From Gammaproteobacteria bacterium (GTDB lineage Bacteria > Pseudomonadota > Gammaproteobacteria > Chromatiales > Chromatiaceae): a stretch of 15,490 nucleotides of DNA. Below, in pieces: positions 15,260-15,490 of the stretch (position 1 is its first letter; every line of letters starts with the position of its first letter). The position numbers and the translations under genes are program-made. Under the pieces are notes generated by a model that was given only the letters and a program-made list of their open reading frames with translations, was not told where the DNA came from and made no database searches. The stretch is taken from positions 1-15,490 of the forward strand of contig JADWMH010000023.1 of the NCBI GenBank assembly GCA_015767355.1, read 5' to 3'.

Positions 15260-15490
15260 TTATTTCTCTTTGGAGAGGGGCAGATTGGCGCTTTGCCAGG
15301 CCATGATGCCGCCTCTAAGGTTGTAAGTCTGTTCAAATCCGGATTTGCGCAGGTCGCGACAGGCAGCCTGACTCTGGCTGCCCGATCGGCAGCTGACAAT
15401 CACAGGTTTGTTCTTGTGTTTTTCGAGTTGTTTGATCTGGTTTTTAAAGCTGTTGATGGGAATATTGATTGAGTTGACGATATGCCCCTT
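15260..15490 (-). CDS. Rhodanese-domain protein, C-terminal part (YibN-like)
   Basis: The gene runs off the right edge; 76 codons plus the TAA stop at 15260-15262 are present. They read KGHIVNSINIPIN, then KNKPVIVSCRSGSQSQAA, and end with NLRGGIMAWQSANLPLSK. The active-site loop CRSGSQS with its persulfide-forming cysteine and the GG..AW block are typical of single-domain rhodaneses (thiosulfate or persulfide sulfur transfer). Placed directly before secB it corresponds to YibN of E. coli, whose family members carry an N-terminal membrane anchor that would lie outside the window. In E. coli grxC lies between the two genes; here the gap is only eight bases. Confidence 0.88.
   Translation of the reverse strand, partial: KGHIVNSINIPINSFKNQIKQLEKHKNKPVIVSCRSGSQSQAACRDLRKSGFEQTYNLRGGIMAWQSANLPLSKEK

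Noticed and set aside
15163..15399. Minus-strand frame of 78 codons at the right edge
   Set aside because: It is out of frame with both secB and the rhodanese gene, which are clearly recognisable over the same bases.

Overview
The window reads as chromosomal DNA of a gammaproteobacterium, probably an environmental, sulfur-bacterium-like lineage. The evidence is the rhodanese-secB-gpsA block familiar from gammaproteobacteria, a YheS-type ABC-F protein, a MetA-family acyltransferase, PqiA-type membrane protein and several palindromic intergenic repeats. The lineage is inferred from gene content and not proven. I saw no tRNA, rRNA, CRISPR array or intact insertion sequence.

Layout. (1) 1-1254, plus strand: a palindromic repeat, then hisC. 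(2) 1277-3704, plus strand: two full-length pentapeptide-repeat paralogues of 284 residues each, with matching leaders that fold over the ribosome binding site. A 550-base gap separates them and holds a nested palindromic element and a 17-base tandem duplication. (3) 3819-7154, plus strand: a large RND efflux pump subunit with no adaptor or outer-membrane partner in view. (4) 11270 down to 7381, minus strand: an unassigned P-loop kinase-like gene coupled (TGATG) to a MetA-family homoserine acyltransferase, then yheS. (5) 11271-11590: a divergent intergenic region with two palindromic repeats. (6) 11591-13676, plus strand: a PqiA-like membrane protein followed by two small membrane-anchored proteins whose periplasmic parts are continuous methionine-rich heptad coils. 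(7) 15490 down to 13775, minus strand: the end of a rhodanese gene, secB and gpsA, with no grxC between rhodanese and secB.

The housekeeping genes (hisC, yheS, secB, gpsA) are ordinary. The most interesting part is region 6. PqiA/LetA-type proteins normally work with MCE proteins that bridge the envelope; here the neighbours are instead two paralogous tethered coiled coils, which align without gaps at an offset of 12 residues and share the same one-residue phase break. This looks like an undescribed envelope module. Second are the pentapeptide pair with its structured leaders, and the kinase-like/metA couple, whose acyl-donor position is neither of the two usual residues.

Several gene starts were moved from the longest open frame: metA to ATG 10422, the PqiA-like gene to ATG 11591, the first coil gene to TTG 12515 and gpsA to GTG 14776. 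Reasons are in each entry.
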